DNA of 64,000 bases from Massilia varians (GCF_027923905.1 NZ_AP026966.1:5085001-5149000); one strand, 5' to 3'. Counted from the first letter of the stretch, positions 38,917 to 50,639 are shown. Made by a program: numbers and translations. Notes: generated by a model not told the origin, from the letters alone.

Positions 38917-40968
38917 CTAGCCGCGTTTCTGTACCAGCGTCAGGATATCGTAACTCGCCACGAGTTCCTCGTGTTGATTCGTCACCTGCACGTCCCAGGC
39001 CACCACGCCCTGGCCGCGGCCCTGCTCGTCGGTGCGGTTGCGGTCAACCTTGCGCTTGCAGGTGAGCCTTGCGCGGATGGTGTCGCCGATCGCCACCGGC
39101 GCCACGAAGCGCAGGTTGTCCAGGCCGTAGTTAGCCAGCACCGGACCCGGCGCCGGCGACACGAACAGGCCGGCCGCCGCCGACAGCACGAAGTAGCCGT
39201 GGGCGATGCGCTTGCCGAACTGGGTGTCCTTGGCCGCGATCTCGTCGAAGTGCATGTAGAAGTAGTCGCCCGAGACGCCGCCGAAGTTGACGATGTCCGC
39301 CTCGCTCACGGTGCGGCGGTGGGTCAGCAGCGAGTGGCCGACTTCCAGATCTTCGAACCAGCGGCGGAACGGGTGGATCTCGGTTTCCTTGACCGCGCCG
39401 CCACGCACGTACTCGCCGGTGACGGCGCCCAGCATGGTTGGCGAGCCCTGCACCGCGGCGCGCTGCAGGAAGTGTTTCACCGCGCGGATGCCGCCCAGCT
39501 CCTCGCCGCCGCCGGCGCGGCCCGGGCCGCCGTGCTTGAGCTGCGGCAGCGGCGAGCCGTGGCCGGTGGAATCCACCGCCGACTCGCGCTCGAGGATGTG
39601 CACGCGGCCGTGCGAGGCGGCAGCGACCGGCACCGCGTGGGCGGCGATGGCCGGGTCCCTGGTCACGAGCGTCGTCACCAGGCTGCCCTTGCCGCGCGCG
39701 GCGAGCGTCAAGGCTTCGTCGATGTCGCGGTAGGTCATCAGGGTAGAGACCGGGCCGAAGGCTTCGATGTCGTGGACCGCGTCGTTGTCCAGTGCGTTAC
39801 GGCACAGCAGCAGGGTCGGCGCGAAGAAGGCGCCGTTGGCACAGCCTTCGCCCACGGGATTGAAACCGTCGCGGGCGCTGAACAGGACTTCGTTGCCGCG
39901 CGCGAGCATCTCGACGCGTTCGGAGACGTCGCGGTGCTGGTCCATCGAGGCCAGCGCTCCCATGCGCACGCCCTCGACTTTCGGATTGCCGACGGTGATC
40001 TTGGCCAGGCGCTCGCGCAGGCGGCTGCCGACCGCATCGGCGTGCTGCTCGGGCACGATGACGCGGCGGATGGCGGTGCACTTCTGGCCGGCCTTGCCGG
40101 TCATCTCGCGCGCGACTTCCTTCACGAACAGGTCGAATTCCGGATCATCCGGGCTGACGTCGGGAGCCAGGATGGCGCAGTTCAGCGAGTCGGCTTCGGC
40201 CGTGAACGGGACCGATGCGCGGATCAGGTTCTGGTTGGCCTTCAGTTTGGCGGCGGTGTCGGCCGAGCCGGTGAAGGTGACGGCATCGAAGCCGCCCAGG
40301 CGGTCGAGCAGGTCGCCGGTCGAGCCGATGACCAGCTGCAGCGCGCCTTCCGGCAGCAGCTTCGACTCCATCATCATCCTGACGGTGGCATGGGTCAGGT
40401 AGCTGGTCGCGGTGGCCGGCTTGACGATGCACGGCATCGCGGCCAGGAAGCTCGGCGCGAATTTTTCCAGCATGCCCCAGATCGGGAAGTTGAAGGCGTT
40501 GATGTGCACCGCCAGGCCGCCGCGCGGCACCAGGATGTGGGTGCCGGCGAAGCCGCCGCGCTTGCCCAGGGCGATCGCCGGGCCTTCGTGCAGCACGTTC
40601 GACGAAGGCAGTTCGCGCGAGCCCATGCTGGCGTAGGCGAACAGGGTGCCGATGCCGCCTTCGACGTCGACCCAGCTGTCCGGGCGGGTGGCGCCGGTCA
40701 GGTGCGAGATCTCGTACAGTTCTTCCTTGCGCTCCATCATGTACAGGGCCAGGGCTTTCAGGACCTGGGCGCGCTTCTGGAAGTCGAGCCGCATCAGGGC
40801 CGGGATGCCGGTCTTGCGGCCGTAGCTGACGGCTTCGTCGAAGTCGATTTTCTCGGCATGGGTGTGATAGATCAGTTCGTTGTTCAGCGCGCTGTGCAGC
40901 GCGGTAGCCGCCTCGGCACCGTGCCAGCGGCCGGCGATCAGGCTTTGCAGGGTTGCGATGTTGCCCAT
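38917..40968 (-). CDS. paaZ: PaaZ, oxepin-CoA hydrolase / 3-oxo-5,6-dehydrosuberyl-CoA semialdehyde dehydrogenase
   Basis: The 683-residue bifunctional enzyme opens the oxepin-CoA ring and oxidises the resulting aldehyde. The N-terminal aldehyde dehydrogenase domain (1 to about 520) has Glu258 in FTAEADSLN and catalytic Cys297 in GKAGQKCTAIRRV. The C-terminal MaoC-like hydratase domain (about 535-683) has FGGVSGDYFYMHFDEIAAKDTQFGKRIAHGYF with its catalytic Asp/His. Both halves look intact, so the reactive aldehyde can be channelled as in E. coli. The length matches E. coli PaaZ (681). It lies 23 nt after paaY. Confidence 0.97.
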   Translation of the reverse strand: MGNIATLQSLIAGRWHGAEAATALHSALNNELIYHTHAEKIDFDEAVSYGRKTGIPALMRLDFQKRAQVLKALALYMMERKEELYEISHLTGATRPDSWVDVEGGIGTLFAYASMGSRELPSSNVLHEGPAIALGKRGGFAGTHILVPRGGLAVHINAFNFPIWGMLEKFAPSFLAAMPCIVKPATATSYLTHATVRMMMESKLLPEGALQLVIGSTGDLLDRLGGFDAVTFTGSADTAAKLKANQNLIRASVPFTAEADSLNCAILAPDVSPDDPEFDLFVKEVAREMTGKAGQKCTAIRRVIVPEQHADAVGSRLRERLAKITVGNPKVEGVRMGALASMDQHRDVSERVEMLARGNEVLFSARDGFNPVGEGCANGAFFAPTLLLCRNALDNDAVHDIEAFGPVSTLMTYRDIDEALTLAARGKGSLVTTLVTRDPAIAAHAVPVAAASHGRVHILERESAVDSTGHGSPLPQLKHGGPGRAGGGEELGGIRAVKHFLQRAAVQGSPTMLGAVTGEYVRGGAVKETEIHPFRRWFEDLEVGHSLLTHRRTVSEADIVNFGGVSGDYFYMHFDEIAAKDTQFGKRIAHGYFVLSAAAGLFVSPAPGPVLANYGLDNLRFVAPVAIGDTIRARLTCKRKVDRNRTDEQGRGQGVVAWDVQVTNQHEELVASYDILTLVQKRG

Positions 40969-40991
40969 GTTGTTGTCTCCGTTCTGTCTCT

Positions 40992-41591
40992 TCAGGATTT
41001 CGGTTTGTGCATGCCGTTCGGATCGAACGCGATGCCCTTGCGATCCGGCTCGGGTTCAAGCAAGGCCTCGACTTCGCGCATCGTCTGCAGCGAGCGCAGG
41101 TTCAGTTCGTGGTACTGGCGCGTCCCGAAGCTCTTCCACTTCACGTCTTCCTCGGTGAGCGCGCGCATGATCTTCGCGGGCGTGCCCATCACCATGCTGC
41201 GCGGCGGGATGATCATCCCGGCCTTCACGAAGCTCATCGCGGCCACGATCGATTCCTCGCCCACGACCGCCTTGTCCATCACCACCGCATTCATGCCCAC
41301 CATGGCGTTACGCTTGACGCGGCAGCCGTGCAGCACCGCGCCGTGGCCGATGTGGCCGTCGACTTCGACAACCGTGTCCTCGCCCGGGAAGCCGTGCATC
41401 ACGCAGGTGTCCTGCAGGTTGGCGCCCTCTTCCAGGATCAGGCGCCCGAAGTCGCCGCGCATCGAGGCCAGCGGGCCGATGTAGCAGCGCGGGCCGACGA
41501 TCACGTCGCCGATCAGGACGGCGCTCGGGTGCACGTAGGCGCTGGGATGCACCACCGGCCGCACGCCGTCGATCTCGTACACCTTGACCAT
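40992..41591 (-). CDS. paaY: PaaY, hexapeptide-repeat thioesterase
   Basis: The 199-residue protein has a left-handed beta-helix of hexapeptide repeats (VLIGDVIVGPRCYIGPLASMRGDFG and following) and gamma-carbonic-anhydrase-type histidines (CVMHGF, HIGHGAVLHGC). PaaY hydrolyses ring-derived CoA adducts that would trap CoA, and can relieve inhibition in the phenylacetate pathway. The ATG at 41591 lies 2 nt past the stop of the thiolase gene, so translation is tightly coupled. The C-terminal helix FGTRQYHELNLRSLQTMREVEAL is also typical. Confidence 0.95.
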   Translation of the reverse strand: MVKVYEIDGVRPVVHPSAYVHPSAVLIGDVIVGPRCYIGPLASMRGDFGRLILEEGANLQDTCVMHGFPGEDTVVEVDGHIGHGAVLHGCRVKRNAMVGMNAVVMDKAVVGEESIVAAMSFVKAGMIIPPRSMVMGTPAKIMRALTEEDVKWKSFGTRQYHELNLRSLQTMREVEALLEPEPDRKGIAFDPNGMHKPKS

Positions 41592-41593
41592 GT

Positions 41594-42796
41594 TTATACC
41601 CGCTCGACGATGATCGCGATGCCCTGGCCCACGCCGATGCACATGGTGCACAGGGCGTAGCGGCCCTTGATGCGGTGCAGCTGGTTGACCGCGGTGGTCA
41701 CCAGGCGCGCGCCGGATGCGCCCAGCGGGTGGCCGAGGGCGATGGCGCCGCCGTTCGGGTTCACGTGCGCCGCGTCGTCGGGCAGGCCGAGGTCGCGCAT
41801 CACGGCCAGGCCCTGCGCCGCGAACGCTTCGTTCAGCTCGATCACGTCCATCTGGTCGAGGCGCAGGCCGGTCTGCAGCAGCAGCTTCTTCACGGCCGGC
41901 GACGGGCCGAAGCCCATGATGCGCGGCGCCAGGCCGGCGGTGGCCATGCCGACCACGCGCGCGCGCGGGACCAGGCCGTTGCGCACCGCGGTCGTTTCCG
42001 ATGCCAGCAGCAGCGCGCAGGCGCCGTCGTTCAGGCTCGAGGCATTGCCGGCGCTGACCGTCCCGTCGGGCTTCACCACGCCCTTCAGCTTCGCCAGCGC
42101 TTCCATGCTGGTCTCGCGCGGCTGTTCGTCGGTGTCGAACACGCGCGACTCGCCTTTCTTGGAGTGGATCGTCACGGGAACGATCTCGTCCCGGAAGACA
42201 CCCTCGGCATGGGCGCGCGCCCAGCGCTGCTGGCTGCGCAGCGCGAACGCATCCTGGTCCAGGCGGTTGATGTTGAATTCCACCGCCACGTTTTCGGCGG
42301 TTTCAGGCATCGAGTCGATGCCGTATTTCGCCTTCATGAGCGGATTGACGAAGCGCCAGCCGAGGGTGGTGTCCTCGATTTTTGCGGCACGAGAAAAGGC
42401 GCTGTCGGCCTTGGCCATGACGAAGGGCGCGCGGGTCATGCTTTCGACGCCGCCGGCGATGATCAGGTTCGCCTCGCCGGCCTTGATCGCACGCGCGGCG
42501 CCGCCGACGGCGTCCATGCCGGAGCCGCACAGGCGGTTGATGGTGTTGGCCGGCACCGCCGCGGGCAGCCCGGCCAGCAGCGCGGCCATGCGGCCGACGT
42601 TGCGGTTGTCTTCGCCGGCCTGGTTGGCGCAGCCGTAGAACAGGTCGTCCACCGCGTCCCAGTCCACGTCCTTGTTGCGCTCGATGAGCGCGGCGATCGG
42701 CAGCGCGCCCAGGTCGTCGGCGCGCACGCTCGACAGCGAGCCGCCGTAGCGGCCGAAGGGGGTGCGGATGGCGTCGCAGATGAATGCGTCAGTCAT
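41594..42796 (-). CDS. paaJ: 3-oxoadipyl-CoA thiolase (PaaJ/PcaF)
   Basis: The 400-residue thiolase cleaves 3-oxoadipyl-CoA to succinyl-CoA and acetyl-CoA, and also acts on 3-oxo-5,6-dehydrosuberyl-CoA. Catalytic residues are in NTINRLCGSGMDAV (nucleophile Cys), NPNGGAIALGHPLGASG (His) and ALCTMCIGVGQG (second Cys). The opening AFICDAIRTPFGRYGGSLSSVRADDLGA is specific to the 3-oxoadipyl-CoA branch. It is 16 nt downstream of paaK. The enzyme may also serve the beta-ketoadipate pathway, hence the alternative name pcaF. Confidence 0.96.
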   Translation of the reverse strand: MTDAFICDAIRTPFGRYGGSLSSVRADDLGALPIAALIERNKDVDWDAVDDLFYGCANQAGEDNRNVGRMAALLAGLPAAVPANTINRLCGSGMDAVGGAARAIKAGEANLIIAGGVESMTRAPFVMAKADSAFSRAAKIEDTTLGWRFVNPLMKAKYGIDSMPETAENVAVEFNINRLDQDAFALRSQQRWARAHAEGVFRDEIVPVTIHSKKGESRVFDTDEQPRETSMEALAKLKGVVKPDGTVSAGNASSLNDGACALLLASETTAVRNGLVPRARVVGMATAGLAPRIMGFGPSPAVKKLLLQTGLRLDQMDVIELNEAFAAQGLAVMRDLGLPDDAAHVNPNGGAIALGHPLGASGARLVTTAVNQLHRIKGRYALCTMCIGVGQGIAIIVERV

Positions 42797-42812
42797 GGTG
42801 TCTCCTCGGGTT

Positions 42813-44126
<1,314 letters not shown>

Positions 44127-44157
44127 CTTCGACCTCCTCGTCGTCTTGCAAATAAGC

Positions 44158-44589
44158 TTACAGCTCGGCCACCATGCCGCTGACGCGGTGCGACTTGCCG
44201 CGAAACAGCGCCACGGTGCGCCCCTCCTGGTTGATGACCTTGATGTCGTACACGCCCGTCTTGCCCTGCAGGGCCTGCTCCACCGCCTCGGCCGTCAGCA
44301 CATCGCCTTCACGGCCGGGAGACAGGTAATCGATGCTGCAGCCGGCGCCCACGGTATTGAAGTTGTGCGAATTGCAGGCAAAGGCAAAAGCGCTGTCGGC
44401 CAGCATGAAAATGTAGCCGCCGTGGCAGGTGGCGTGCCCGTTGAGCATGTCGGCGCGCACGCGCATCGACATGCGCGCATAGCCGGGGCGGATCTCGTCG
44501 AGCAGCATGCCCAGGGCCTGGCTGGCCGGGTCGCGCTCGTACATGGTCTTGCCGGCGAGCGTAGCCAGCGCCTGCGGGTCGCTAAGCAT
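44158..44589 (-). CDS. paaI: Hydroxyphenylacetyl-CoA thioesterase PaaI
   Basis: The 143-residue hotdog-fold thioesterase contains GHATCHGGYIFMLADSAFAFACNSHN, the PaaI signature with the catalytic Asp in LADSAFAF. It removes CoA from dead-end ring-hydroxylated CoA esters. The ATG at 44589 overlaps the end of paaH by 8 nt (ATGCTTAG), so the two are coupled; an upstream in-frame ATG would give an arginine-rich leader with no family match. Confidence 0.95.
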   Translation of the reverse strand: MLSDPQALATLAGKTMYERDPASQALGMLLDEIRPGYARMSMRVRADMLNGHATCHGGYIFMLADSAFAFACNSHNFNTVGAGCSIDYLSPGREGDVLTAEAVEQALQGKTGVYDIKVINQEGRTVALFRGKSHRVSGMVAEL

Positions 44590-46120
44590 GGAAGCGCGCT
44601 CCGTGCGGATTGGCGGCGATCTTGCGGCGCAGCAGCGGCGACACCCGATAGCGGTCTTCGCCATAGGTCGCGGCGAGGTTGGACAGCACCGCCACGATGT
44701 GCTCCAGGCCGACGCTGTCGGCCCAGGCCAGCGGACCGCGCGGGTAGTTGACGCCTTTTTGCATCGCGATGTCGACGGCCTGGGCGCTGCACACGCCCTG
44801 GTTGACGGCGTCGGCGGCTTCGTTGGCCAGCATGGCGACGGTGCGCATCACGGCCATGCCGGGCACGTCGTCCAGGCGGGTGACGGCAAAGCCGGCGGCC
44901 TGGAACATGCCGACCACCGCGTGATAGGCGGCGTCGCTGCACTGGTCGGCACGCGCCAGCGCAATGCGGGTAGCACCATGCGCGTCCAGCAGCAGGTCGT
45001 ACAGGACGGTGTCGTCATGCCAGCTCTCGGCGGCGCGCTCGGTGGCGCTGCGGCCGTCGGTGAGATAGACCGCGGCGCCGTTGCACACGAAGCCGGGGGA
45101 CGCATCCAGGGTCTCCTCGCGCGGCAGCGCGTAACCGGCAGCGGCCAGGCGCGCGGCCAGCGCCGCGATCGCGTCGGATTCGTTGCCGACGATCGACACC
45201 GATTCGGGCTTGGCCTGCGGCGCTTCCAGCTGCACCGCAGGCTTGTCGACACCCTCGCCGTAACGGTAGAAGCCCCGGCCCGTCTTGCGGCCCAGGAAGC
45301 CGGCGTTGACCAGCTCCTGCTGCAGGATCGAGGGCGTGAAGCGCGGGTCGCCGAAGTAGGCGTGATAGACCGAATTCGTGACCGAGAAGTTAACGTCGTG
45401 GCCGATCAGGTCCATCAGCTCGAAGGGCCCCATGCGGAAGCCCCCGCAATCGCGCAGCACGGCGTCGATGGTGGCCGGCTCGGCGGCCTGTTCCAGCAGC
45501 AGGCGCAGGCTTTCGGCGTAGTACGGGCGGGCCACCCGGTTGACGATGAAGCCGGGCGTGGATTTGGCGTGCACCGGGTTCTTGCCCCAGGCCTCGGCGG
45601 TGGCGTAGACGGTGTCGGTCACCGCCTTGTCGGTGGCGATGCCGCTGATGACCTCCACCAGCGCCATCAGGGGCACCGGGTTAAAGAAGTGCATGCCGGC
45701 CACGCGTTCCGGGCGGCGCAACTGCGCGGCGATGGCGGTGACCGAGATCGACGAGGTGTTGGTGGCCAGGATGCAGCCGTCCGCCACGATGCCTTCGAGC
45801 TCGGCGAACAGGGCGCGCTTGGCATCGAGGTTCTCGACGATGGCTTCGACCACCAGCGCGGCGCCGCCGGCTTCCTGCAGGCTGCCGATGCGCTTCAGGC
45901 GCGCGCGTGCATCATCGGCCGCGGCGGCGTCCATGCGGCCCTTCTCGACCAGTTTGGCGTAGGTCTTGCCGATGTCGGCGATGGCCTTGTCGGCGGCGTC
46001 GGTCCGGGTATCGAACAGCAGCACCTGGTGGCCGGCGCTGGCCGCCACCTGGGCGATGCCGCTGCCCATGGCGCCGCTGCCGACGACGGCGACGATGGCG
46101 TCTTTCGGGAGTGCCTGCAT
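44582..46120 (-). CDS. paaH: 3-hydroxyadipyl-CoA dehydrogenase PaaH
   Basis: The 512-residue NAD-dependent dehydrogenase oxidises 3-hydroxyadipyl-CoA. The N-terminal Rossmann motif is VAVVGSGAMGSGIAQVAASAG; the substrate domain has GMHFFNPVPLMALVEVISG and GFIVNRVARPYYAESLRLL. A second, C-terminal dehydrogenase-like domain (from about 400) includes GVNYPRGPLAWADSVGLEHI. This long two-domain form is usual for PaaH. The start ATG at 46120 is 4 nt after paaG. Under an older naming scheme this gene is paaC. Confidence 0.95.
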   Translation of the reverse strand: MQALPKDAIVAVVGSGAMGSGIAQVAASAGHQVLLFDTRTDAADKAIADIGKTYAKLVEKGRMDAAAADDARARLKRIGSLQEAGGAALVVEAIVENLDAKRALFAELEGIVADGCILATNTSSISVTAIAAQLRRPERVAGMHFFNPVPLMALVEVISGIATDKAVTDTVYATAEAWGKNPVHAKSTPGFIVNRVARPYYAESLRLLLEQAAEPATIDAVLRDCGGFRMGPFELMDLIGHDVNFSVTNSVYHAYFGDPRFTPSILQQELVNAGFLGRKTGRGFYRYGEGVDKPAVQLEAPQAKPESVSIVGNESDAIAALAARLAAAGYALPREETLDASPGFVCNGAAVYLTDGRSATERAAESWHDDTVLYDLLLDAHGATRIALARADQCSDAAYHAVVGMFQAAGFAVTRLDDVPGMAVMRTVAMLANEAADAVNQGVCSAQAVDIAMQKGVNYPRGPLAWADSVGLEHIVAVLSNLAATYGEDRYRVSPLLRRKIAANPHGARFHA

Positions 46121-46124
46121 GGTC

Positions 46125-46916
<792 letters not shown>

Positions 46917-46964
46917 GGATGTCTCCAAATCTTATTGTTATCAGGTCCCGCAGGGACCCGCAGC

Positions 46965-48041
46965 TTACTCGGCGATGTCGAAATCGACCACGACCTTGTC
47001 GCTGATCGGGAAGCTCTGGCAGCTGAGCACGAAGCCGCGCGCCACTTCGTAATCCTCCAGCGCGTAGTTCACGTCCATCTCCACCTGGCCGTCGAGCACC
47101 TTGCAGCGGCAGGTCGAGCACACGCCGCCCTTGCACGAGTAGCGCATGTCGATGCCCGCGCGCAGGCCGGCGTCGAGGATGGACTCCTTGTCCTTGTCCA
47201 TCGTGAAGCTGGCCGCATTGCCGTCCATGATGACGGTGACTTCGGTGTGGTGCTGCTGCCCTGCTTCGATTCTGCGCGGCTTGTGCTCGTGCTTCCGGAT
47301 GCTGGCGGCGAACAGCTCGATGCGAATCTGCTCCTTTGCCAGCCCGGCCGCCTGCAGCGAACGCGACACGCCGTGCATCATGTCTTCCGGGCCGCAGATG
47401 AAGGCGATGTCGATGTCCTTGATGTCGATCCAGTGGCGCAGGAACAGGCCGCATTTCTCTTCGGTGATGCGGCCGTTGAAGAGTTCGATATCCTGCTGCT
47501 CGCGGCTCATCACATACACCAGCTTGAGCCGGTCCATGTAGGTGTCCTTGAGGTCGGTCAGTTCATCGCGGAAGATCACGCTCGACGAGGCGCGGTTGCC
47601 GTAGACGATGGTGAAGCGGCTCTTCGGCTCGGCCCGCAGGGTCGTCTTCACGATCGACAGGATCGGCGTGATGCCGCTGCCGGCGGCAAAGGCCAGGTAG
47701 TGGCGTTCGCTGCTCGGGTCGAGCGGCACGTTGAAGTGGCCCATCGGCGGCATCACCTCGAGGGTGGCGCCCGGTTTCAGGTGCTCGTTGGCCCAGCTCG
47801 AGAACTGGCCGCCGGCCACCCGCTTGATCGCCACACGGAGCTGTTCGTCCTGCACCGCCGAGCAGATCGAATAGGAGCGGCGCACGTCCTCGCCGTCGAT
47901 CATCGCGCGCAGGGTCAGGTGCTGGCCCTGCTGGTAGGCGAATTCGGTTTTCAGTTCGGCGGGGACGTCGAAGGTGACGGCGATGGCGTCGCGGGTCTCC
48001 TGCTTCACCTTCGCCACGGTCAATGGATAGAATTTGCTCAT
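46965..48041 (-). CDS. paaE: Phenylacetyl-CoA epoxidase reductase subunit PaaE
   Basis: The 358-residue iron-sulfur flavoprotein passes electrons from NADPH to the di-iron oxygenase PaaAC. The FAD domain has RRSYSICSA, the NAD domain has FAAGSGITPILSIVKTTL and AFICGPEDMMHGV, and the C-terminal plant-type 2Fe-2S domain has CKGGVCSTCRCKVLDG with a fourth Cys in VLSCQSFPI. It starts one nucleotide after the paaD stop. The ATG at 48041 gives the usual MSKFYPL start. Confidence 0.96.
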   Translation of the reverse strand: MSKFYPLTVAKVKQETRDAIAVTFDVPAELKTEFAYQQGQHLTLRAMIDGEDVRRSYSICSAVQDEQLRVAIKRVAGGQFSSWANEHLKPGATLEVMPPMGHFNVPLDPSSERHYLAFAAGSGITPILSIVKTTLRAEPKSRFTIVYGNRASSSVIFRDELTDLKDTYMDRLKLVYVMSREQQDIELFNGRITEEKCGLFLRHWIDIKDIDIAFICGPEDMMHGVSRSLQAAGLAKEQIRIELFAASIRKHEHKPRRIEAGQQHHTEVTVIMDGNAASFTMDKDKESILDAGLRAGIDMRYSCKGGVCSTCRCKVLDGQVEMDVNYALEDYEVARGFVLSCQSFPISDKVVVDFDIAE

Positions 48042-48042
48042 C

Positions 48043-48555
48043 TTAGTGACACTTGAAATAGTCGAAAGGCTCACGGCAGTCGAGGCACTTGTACAGCGCC
48101 TTGCAGGGCGTCGAGCCGAACTCGCTGGTCAGCTGGGTATGCGGCGAGCCGCAATGCGGGCAGGCTACGATCGGCGCGGCGCGGCGGCGGATGCCGGCGT
48201 GCAGGCCGCTGATGTCGATCGCCTGCTGCACTGGCGGCGCGATGCCGTAGCCCTTCAGGGCGGCCTTGCCGGCTTCGCTCATCCAGTCGGTGGTCCAGGC
48301 GGGCGCCAGGCGGCTGACGATGCGGACATCCATCAGGCCGTGCGCCTGCAGCGCTTCCTTGACCGCGTCCGCGATGACCTGCATCGCCGGGCATCCCGAG
48401 TAGGTGGGAGTGATCGTCACGACGCAGGCGTCGCCGTCGAAAGCGACGTCGCGCACGATGCCGAGGTCCACCACCGAGATGACCGGGATCTCCGGATCGG
48501 CGACTTCGCCGAGCCAGCTCCACACCTGCTCCAGGCTGACGCCCACCGCGCTCAT
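48043..48555 (-). CDS. paaD: PaaD, MIP18/DUF59-type assembly protein of the epoxidase
   Basis: The 170-residue protein has an N-terminal DUF59/MIP18 domain (LGEVADPEIPVISVVDLGIVRDV, with TPTYSGCPAMQVI) and a C-terminal four-Cys zinc or iron site (CPHCGSPHTQL, then PCKALYKCLDCREPFDYF). PaaD is needed for a working PaaABCE complex and is thought to help iron-sulfur assembly. Its ATG shares one base with the TAA of paaC (TAATG); a GTG two codons upstream is an alternative start. Confidence 0.95.
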   Translation of the reverse strand: MSAVGVSLEQVWSWLGEVADPEIPVISVVDLGIVRDVAFDGDACVVTITPTYSGCPAMQVIADAVKEALQAHGLMDVRIVSRLAPAWTTDWMSEAGKAALKGYGIAPPVQQAIDISGLHAGIRRRAAPIVACPHCGSPHTQLTSEFGSTPCKALYKCLDCREPFDYFKCH

Positions 48556-49319
48556 TACCACTGCGCTCCCGGATAGGCGCGCTGCAGGAACTGCATCTCG
48601 GCCAGGATGTAGCCCAGGCGCTCGCTGTGCCGGCCCTGCTTGCCGCCGCGCTGCATCCAGGCGCCAGGGTCGGGCATGGCGAGCGTCGCTTCCGCGAAGA
48701 CTTCCGTCATGTGGTCGAGGCAGCTCTTGCGCAGCGGCTCCGCGGCCGGCGCCACGCCCTGCTCCACCATCGCCTCATCGATGGCGTCGTAGAGGAACAT
48801 CTCGCCGCTGTACATCCACAGCTCGTCCAGCGCCGCCTGCATTTTCGCGTGGCTGACGTCGCTGCCGTCGCCCAGGCGCACCACCAGGTCGCCGGAGCGG
48901 CGCAGGTGGTAAGTGACTTCCTTGATCGACTTCTGCGCGATCTCGGCGATGCGCGCATCGCTCGAGCGGGTCAGGCCGTCCATCAGGAAGTAGTGCCAGG
49001 TATCGAACAGGAACTGGCGCATCAATACCTCGGCATAGCTGCCGTTCGGCTGCTCGACCAGCAGGCAGTTGCGGTAGTCGTGGGCGTCGCGCAGGAAGGC
49101 CAGGCGGTCTTCGTCGCGGCCCTTGCCTTCCAGCTCGCCCGCATAGCTCAGCCACATGCGGGTCTGGCCCAGCAGGTCGAGCGCGACGTTCGACAGCGCC
49201 ATGTCTTCTTCCAGCGCCGGGCCCTTGCCGCACAGCTGGCACAGCTGCTGCGACAGGATCAGCGCATTGTCGCCCTGGCGCAGCAGGTATTCAATCTTGG
49301 CATCCACGGCGCGGCTCAC
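48555..49319 (-). CDS. paaC: Phenylacetyl-CoA epoxidase structural subunit PaaC
   Basis: The 254-residue ferritin-like subunit dimerises with PaaA but lacks a di-iron site of its own. Typical segments are LCQLCGKGPALEEDMALSNVALDLLGQTR, FLFDTWHYFLMDGL and EMQFLQRAYPGAQW at the C-terminus. The start is GTG at 49319, forming a GTGA overlap with the stop of paaB. Under the older scheme this gene is paaI. Confidence 0.95.
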   Translation of the reverse strand: MSRAVDAKIEYLLRQGDNALILSQQLCQLCGKGPALEEDMALSNVALDLLGQTRMWLSYAGELEGKGRDEDRLAFLRDAHDYRNCLLVEQPNGSYAEVLMRQFLFDTWHYFLMDGLTRSSDARIAEIAQKSIKEVTYHLRRSGDLVVRLGDGSDVSHAKMQAALDELWMYSGEMFLYDAIDEAMVEQGVAPAAEPLRKSCLDHMTEVFAEATLAMPDPGAWMQRGGKQGRHSERLGYILAEMQFLQRAYPGAQW

Positions 49320-49600
49320 AGGTTCTTGACTTCTTCCGGCATCGGGAAGAAGGTCGGGTGGCGGTAGACCTTGCTGTTGGCCGGCTCGAACAGCGCTTCC
49401 TTGTCGTTCGGGCTGCTGGCCACGATGTCCTGGGCGCGTACGACCCAGATCGAGACGCCCTCGTTGCGGCGGGTGTAGACGTCGCGCGCGTTGTTGATCG
49501 CCATCTCGGCGTCAGGCGCGTGCAGGCTGCCCACGTGCTTGTGGGCCAGGCCGTGCTGGCTGCGGATGAAGACTTCCCACAGCGGCCATTCTTTGCTCAT
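49316..49600 (-). CDS. paaB: Phenylacetyl-CoA epoxidase subunit PaaB
   Basis: The 94-residue subunit bridges PaaAC units in the epoxidase complex. Its signature runs WPLWEVFIRSQHGLAHKHVG, SLHAPDAEMAINNARDVYTRR, and VRAQDIVASSP. The ATG at 49600 lies 19 nt after paaA; a longer frame upstream reads through the paaA end and is not coding. Confidence 0.96.
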   Translation of the reverse strand: MSKEWPLWEVFIRSQHGLAHKHVGSLHAPDAEMAINNARDVYTRRNEGVSIWVVRAQDIVASSPNDKEALFEPANSKVYRHPTFFPMPEEVKNL

Positions 49601-49619
49601 CTCAAGTATCTCCGTTGAT

Positions 49620-50609
49620 TTATGCGGCTGCCTGGCGGGCGGCTTTCTTCTCGGCGTGGGCGACCAGCGCGTCGCGGAACCACTCGCCGTCTTCATATGC
49701 TTTCACGCGGGTGCGCAGGCGCTCGCGGTTGCAGGGGCCGTTGCCCTTCAGGACGTTGTGGAATTCGCTCCAGTTGATCGCGCCGAAGTCGTAGTGGCCG
49801 CGCTCCTCGTTCCATTTCAGGTCGGGGTCGGGAATGGTCAGGCCCAGGTATTCGGCCTGCGGCACGGTCTGGTCGACCATGCGCTGGCGCAGCTCGTCGT
49901 TGGAGAACAGCTTGATGCGCCAGGCGGTCGACTGGGCGCTGTTCACCGACTCGGCATCCGACGGGCCGAACATCATGAGCGAAGGCCACCACCAGCGGTT
50001 CAGCGCATCCTGGGCCATCGCCTTCTGCTCCGGCGTGCCCCTGGCCAGGGCCATCATGATGTCGTAGCCCTGGCGCGCGTGGAAGGACTCTTCCTTGCAG
50101 ACGCGGATCATGGCGCGCGCGTACGGACCGTACGAGCAGCGGCACAGCGGGATCTGGTTGATGATGGCCGAGCCGTCCACCAGCCAGCCGATGGCGCCCA
50201 TGTCGGCCCAGCTCAGGGTCGGGTAGTTGAAGATGCTCGAGTATTTTGCCTTGCCCGAGTGCAGTGCCTGCAGCAGCTCGTCGCGCGACACGCCCAGCGT
50301 CTCGGCGGCGCTGTACAGGTACAGGCCGTGGCCGGCCTCGTCCTGGATCTTGGCCAGCAGCACCGATTTGCGCTGCAGCGTCGGTGCGCGCGTCACCCAG
50401 TTGCCTTCCGGCAATTGCCCGACGATCTCGCTGTGCGCGTGCTGCGAGATCTGGCGGATCAGGGTTTTACGATAGGCCTCGGGCATCCAGTCCTTGGGCT
50501 CGATCTTGATGCCGGCATCGATGCGCGCCTGGAATGCTGCCTCCTCAAGGCTCATGTCTTCTTCGGTTCGGACTTTCTTGAGTCCGGTCTCCACCATTTG
50601 TGCGTACAT
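49620..50609 (-). CDS. paaA: Phenylacetyl-CoA epoxidase catalytic subunit PaaA
   Basis: The 329-residue oxygenase subunit epoxidises the aromatic ring of phenylacetyl-CoA at a carboxylate-bridged di-iron centre. The iron ligands fall in two ExxH-type motifs, [16 protein letters not shown] and [16 protein letters not shown]. The C-terminal [23 protein letters not shown] is also diagnostic. It is the first gene of the leftward operon, with its promoter and a PaaX-like site in the 91 nt separating it from paaX. The ATG at 50609 gives the standard MYAQMVETG start with GGAG upstream. Confidence 0.97.
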   Translation of the reverse strand: MYAQMVETGLKKVRTEEDMSLEEAAFQARIDAGIKIEPKDWMPEAYRKTLIRQISQHAHSEIVGQLPEGNWVTRAPTLQRKSVLLAKIQDEAGHGLYLYSAAETLGVSRDELLQALHSGKAKYSSIFNYPTLSWADMGAIGWLVDGSAIINQIPLCRCSYGPYARAMIRVCKEESFHARQGYDIMMALARGTPEQKAMAQDALNRWWWPSLMMFGPSDAESVNSAQSTAWRIKLFSNDELRQRMVDQTVPQAEYLGLTIPDPDLKWNEERGHYDFGAINWSEFHNVLKGNGPCNRERLRTRVKAYEDGEWFRDALVAHAEKKAARQAAA

Positions 50610-50639
50610 GCTGGTCTCCGTTGCGAACTTCTTCAATCC

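Noticed and set aside
38473..41484. A 1003-codon open frame on the plus strand opposite the cupin, paaZ and paaY genes
   Set aside because: It is antisense to three well-matched genes, has a His/Arg/Gln/Val-rich translation with no motif, and such frames arise from G/C-biased third codon positions.
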